Shown: in pieces, positions 63,583 through 64,000 of the stretch
How the letters are laid out: each line of letters opens with the position of its first letter
Numbering within the stretch: position 1 is the stretch's first letter
Assembly (NCBI RefSeq): GCF_029910215.1
Contig: NZ_CP110395.1
Coordinates: forward strand, 186,001-250,000
DNA length: 64,000 nucleotides
Origin: Paraburkholderia sp. D15
GTDB taxonomy: Bacteria > Pseudomonadota > Gammaproteobacteria > Burkholderiales > Burkholderiaceae
Reading direction: 5' to 3'
Made by a program: the position numbers and the translations under genes
The notes under the pieces: generated by a model
Told to the model about the DNA's origin: nothing
Seen by the model: the letters and a program-made list of their open reading frames with translations, nothing else
Databases searched by the model: none

Positions 63583-64000
63583 ATGAGAAACGAGCACGAC
63601 TCACCTGTTCTCGCTCTTGAACATAACGTGACTTGGGCGTTTGAGCACGCAACACCCTATGCGGGAGCACGACTAGCGGAAGCAGTTGCCAGTGGAGTGG
63701 TTGCGCCCGAAATCGGATTGAACTTCGATGACAGCACAGCCCCCCCCAAGGGCCCATTCCTCCAGAGGCGCGGCAAGACGGATGTGCCGGAGATGCACAT
63801 CAGTTTGAAGCATTTGGAGTTGCTTTGGTCCTTCACATACTCGTGGATGGTGATCTACGAGCGTGGTATCCAGACACCTCTCATCGAAGGCAAATGGGTC
63901 GGCGAAGTTGATAGTTCCGATCCGGTCTTGCGGCGTGCACTGCGACTTCGAGATTGGTCTGCGTCACTGCAGACCCGATGCACGCCGTGGCCACAAGAAT
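63583..64000 (+). CDS. Hypothetical protein, C-terminus beyond window
   Basis: An open frame from ATG 63583 runs 139 codons to the window end without a stop: MRNEHDSPVLALEHNVTWAF, YAGARLAEAVASGVVAPEIG, then ISLKHLELLWSFTYSWMVIYERG and LRRALRLRDWSASLQTRCTPWP. It looks like a soluble helical protein; I do not recognise it. The ribosome site is weak. Codon choice is gene-like for the island. Confidence 0.65.
   Translation, partial: MRNEHDSPVLALEHNVTWAFEHATPYAGARLAEAVASGVVAPEIGLNFDDSTAPPKGPFLQRRGKTDVPEMHISLKHLELLWSFTYSWMVIYERGIQTPLIEGKWVGEVDSSDPVLRRALRLRDWSASLQTRCTPWPQE

Overview
The window is high-GC chromosomal DNA from a beta-proteobacterium, most likely Paraburkholderia or a close Burkholderia relative. 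Support for this comes from a DUF4148 exported protein, a short Burkholderia-type H-NS, a high-potential iron-sulfur protein, collagen-like lipoprotein repeats, a beta-proteobacterial Fpr, and a large palindromic intergenic repeat of the kind I remember from Paraburkholderia genomes. No database search was run; family calls rest on motifs read from the translations.

Region 1 (1-7.2 kb) is a minus-strand coxS-coxL-coxM-moxR(coxD)-coxE operon for a form II (AYRGAGR-type) molybdenum hydroxylase, followed by a long inverted repeat and an amino acid permease. Region 2 (7.5-19.4 kb) has a NarL-type two-component pair, fpr, and a complete YtfQ-YtfR-YtfT-YjfF-like sugar ABC importer with its LacI regulator, three copies of a shared AT-rich motif, and a divergent aldose 1-epimerase preceded by a 14-codon leader ORF. 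Region 3 (19.5-45.7 kb) is ordinary core genome: Lon-like AAA+ ATPase, DUF4148 protein, FAD oxidoreductase, HiPIP, amidase, dienelactone hydrolase, nitronate monooxygenase, an orphan LivK-type binding protein, a JmjC/cupin protein, a Thr-Pro-repeat lipoprotein, MFS and CDF transporters, HugZ-like protein, H-NS, an Lrp regulator, an exonuclease and a metallo-hydrolase, RlpA, and the conserved rsmI-yraN-diaA-yraP-like set with a cytochrome c. Two things interrupt it: a strongly structured untranslated region before rlpA, and an HTH-Fic gene next to rsmI with an array of GAGCAGAT sites over its promoter.

Region 4 (45.65 kb to the end) starts at a tRNA-Ala(CGC) and looks like a mobile or accessory island. 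Base composition is more mixed, many genes are unknown, and the window ends inside it. The first part resembles an integrative mobilizable element: an excisionase-like HTH protein, a DUF3987-like protein, an inovirus Gp2/YagK-YfjJ-like replication protein, iteron-like repeats, and a MobA/MobL relaxase with candidate oriT hairpins. The cargo follows: a 52-codon ORF coupled to a membrane-anchored GNAT-fold protein; a tightly coupled PP2C phosphatase / Ser-Thr kinase (FHA-like tail) / Ser-Thr kinase fused to a cold-shock-like domain; a decayed gene; an unknown protein coupled to an XRE-ImmA/IrrE regulator-protease with paired operators; a four-helix membrane protein next to an Abi-alpha (DUF4393-like) protein; and several small membrane or unknown proteins. 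The phosphatase-kinase-kinase/CSD operon and its neighbours are the best candidates for an undescribed, possibly anti-phage, signalling system. That role is inferred from context and domain make-up, not shown.
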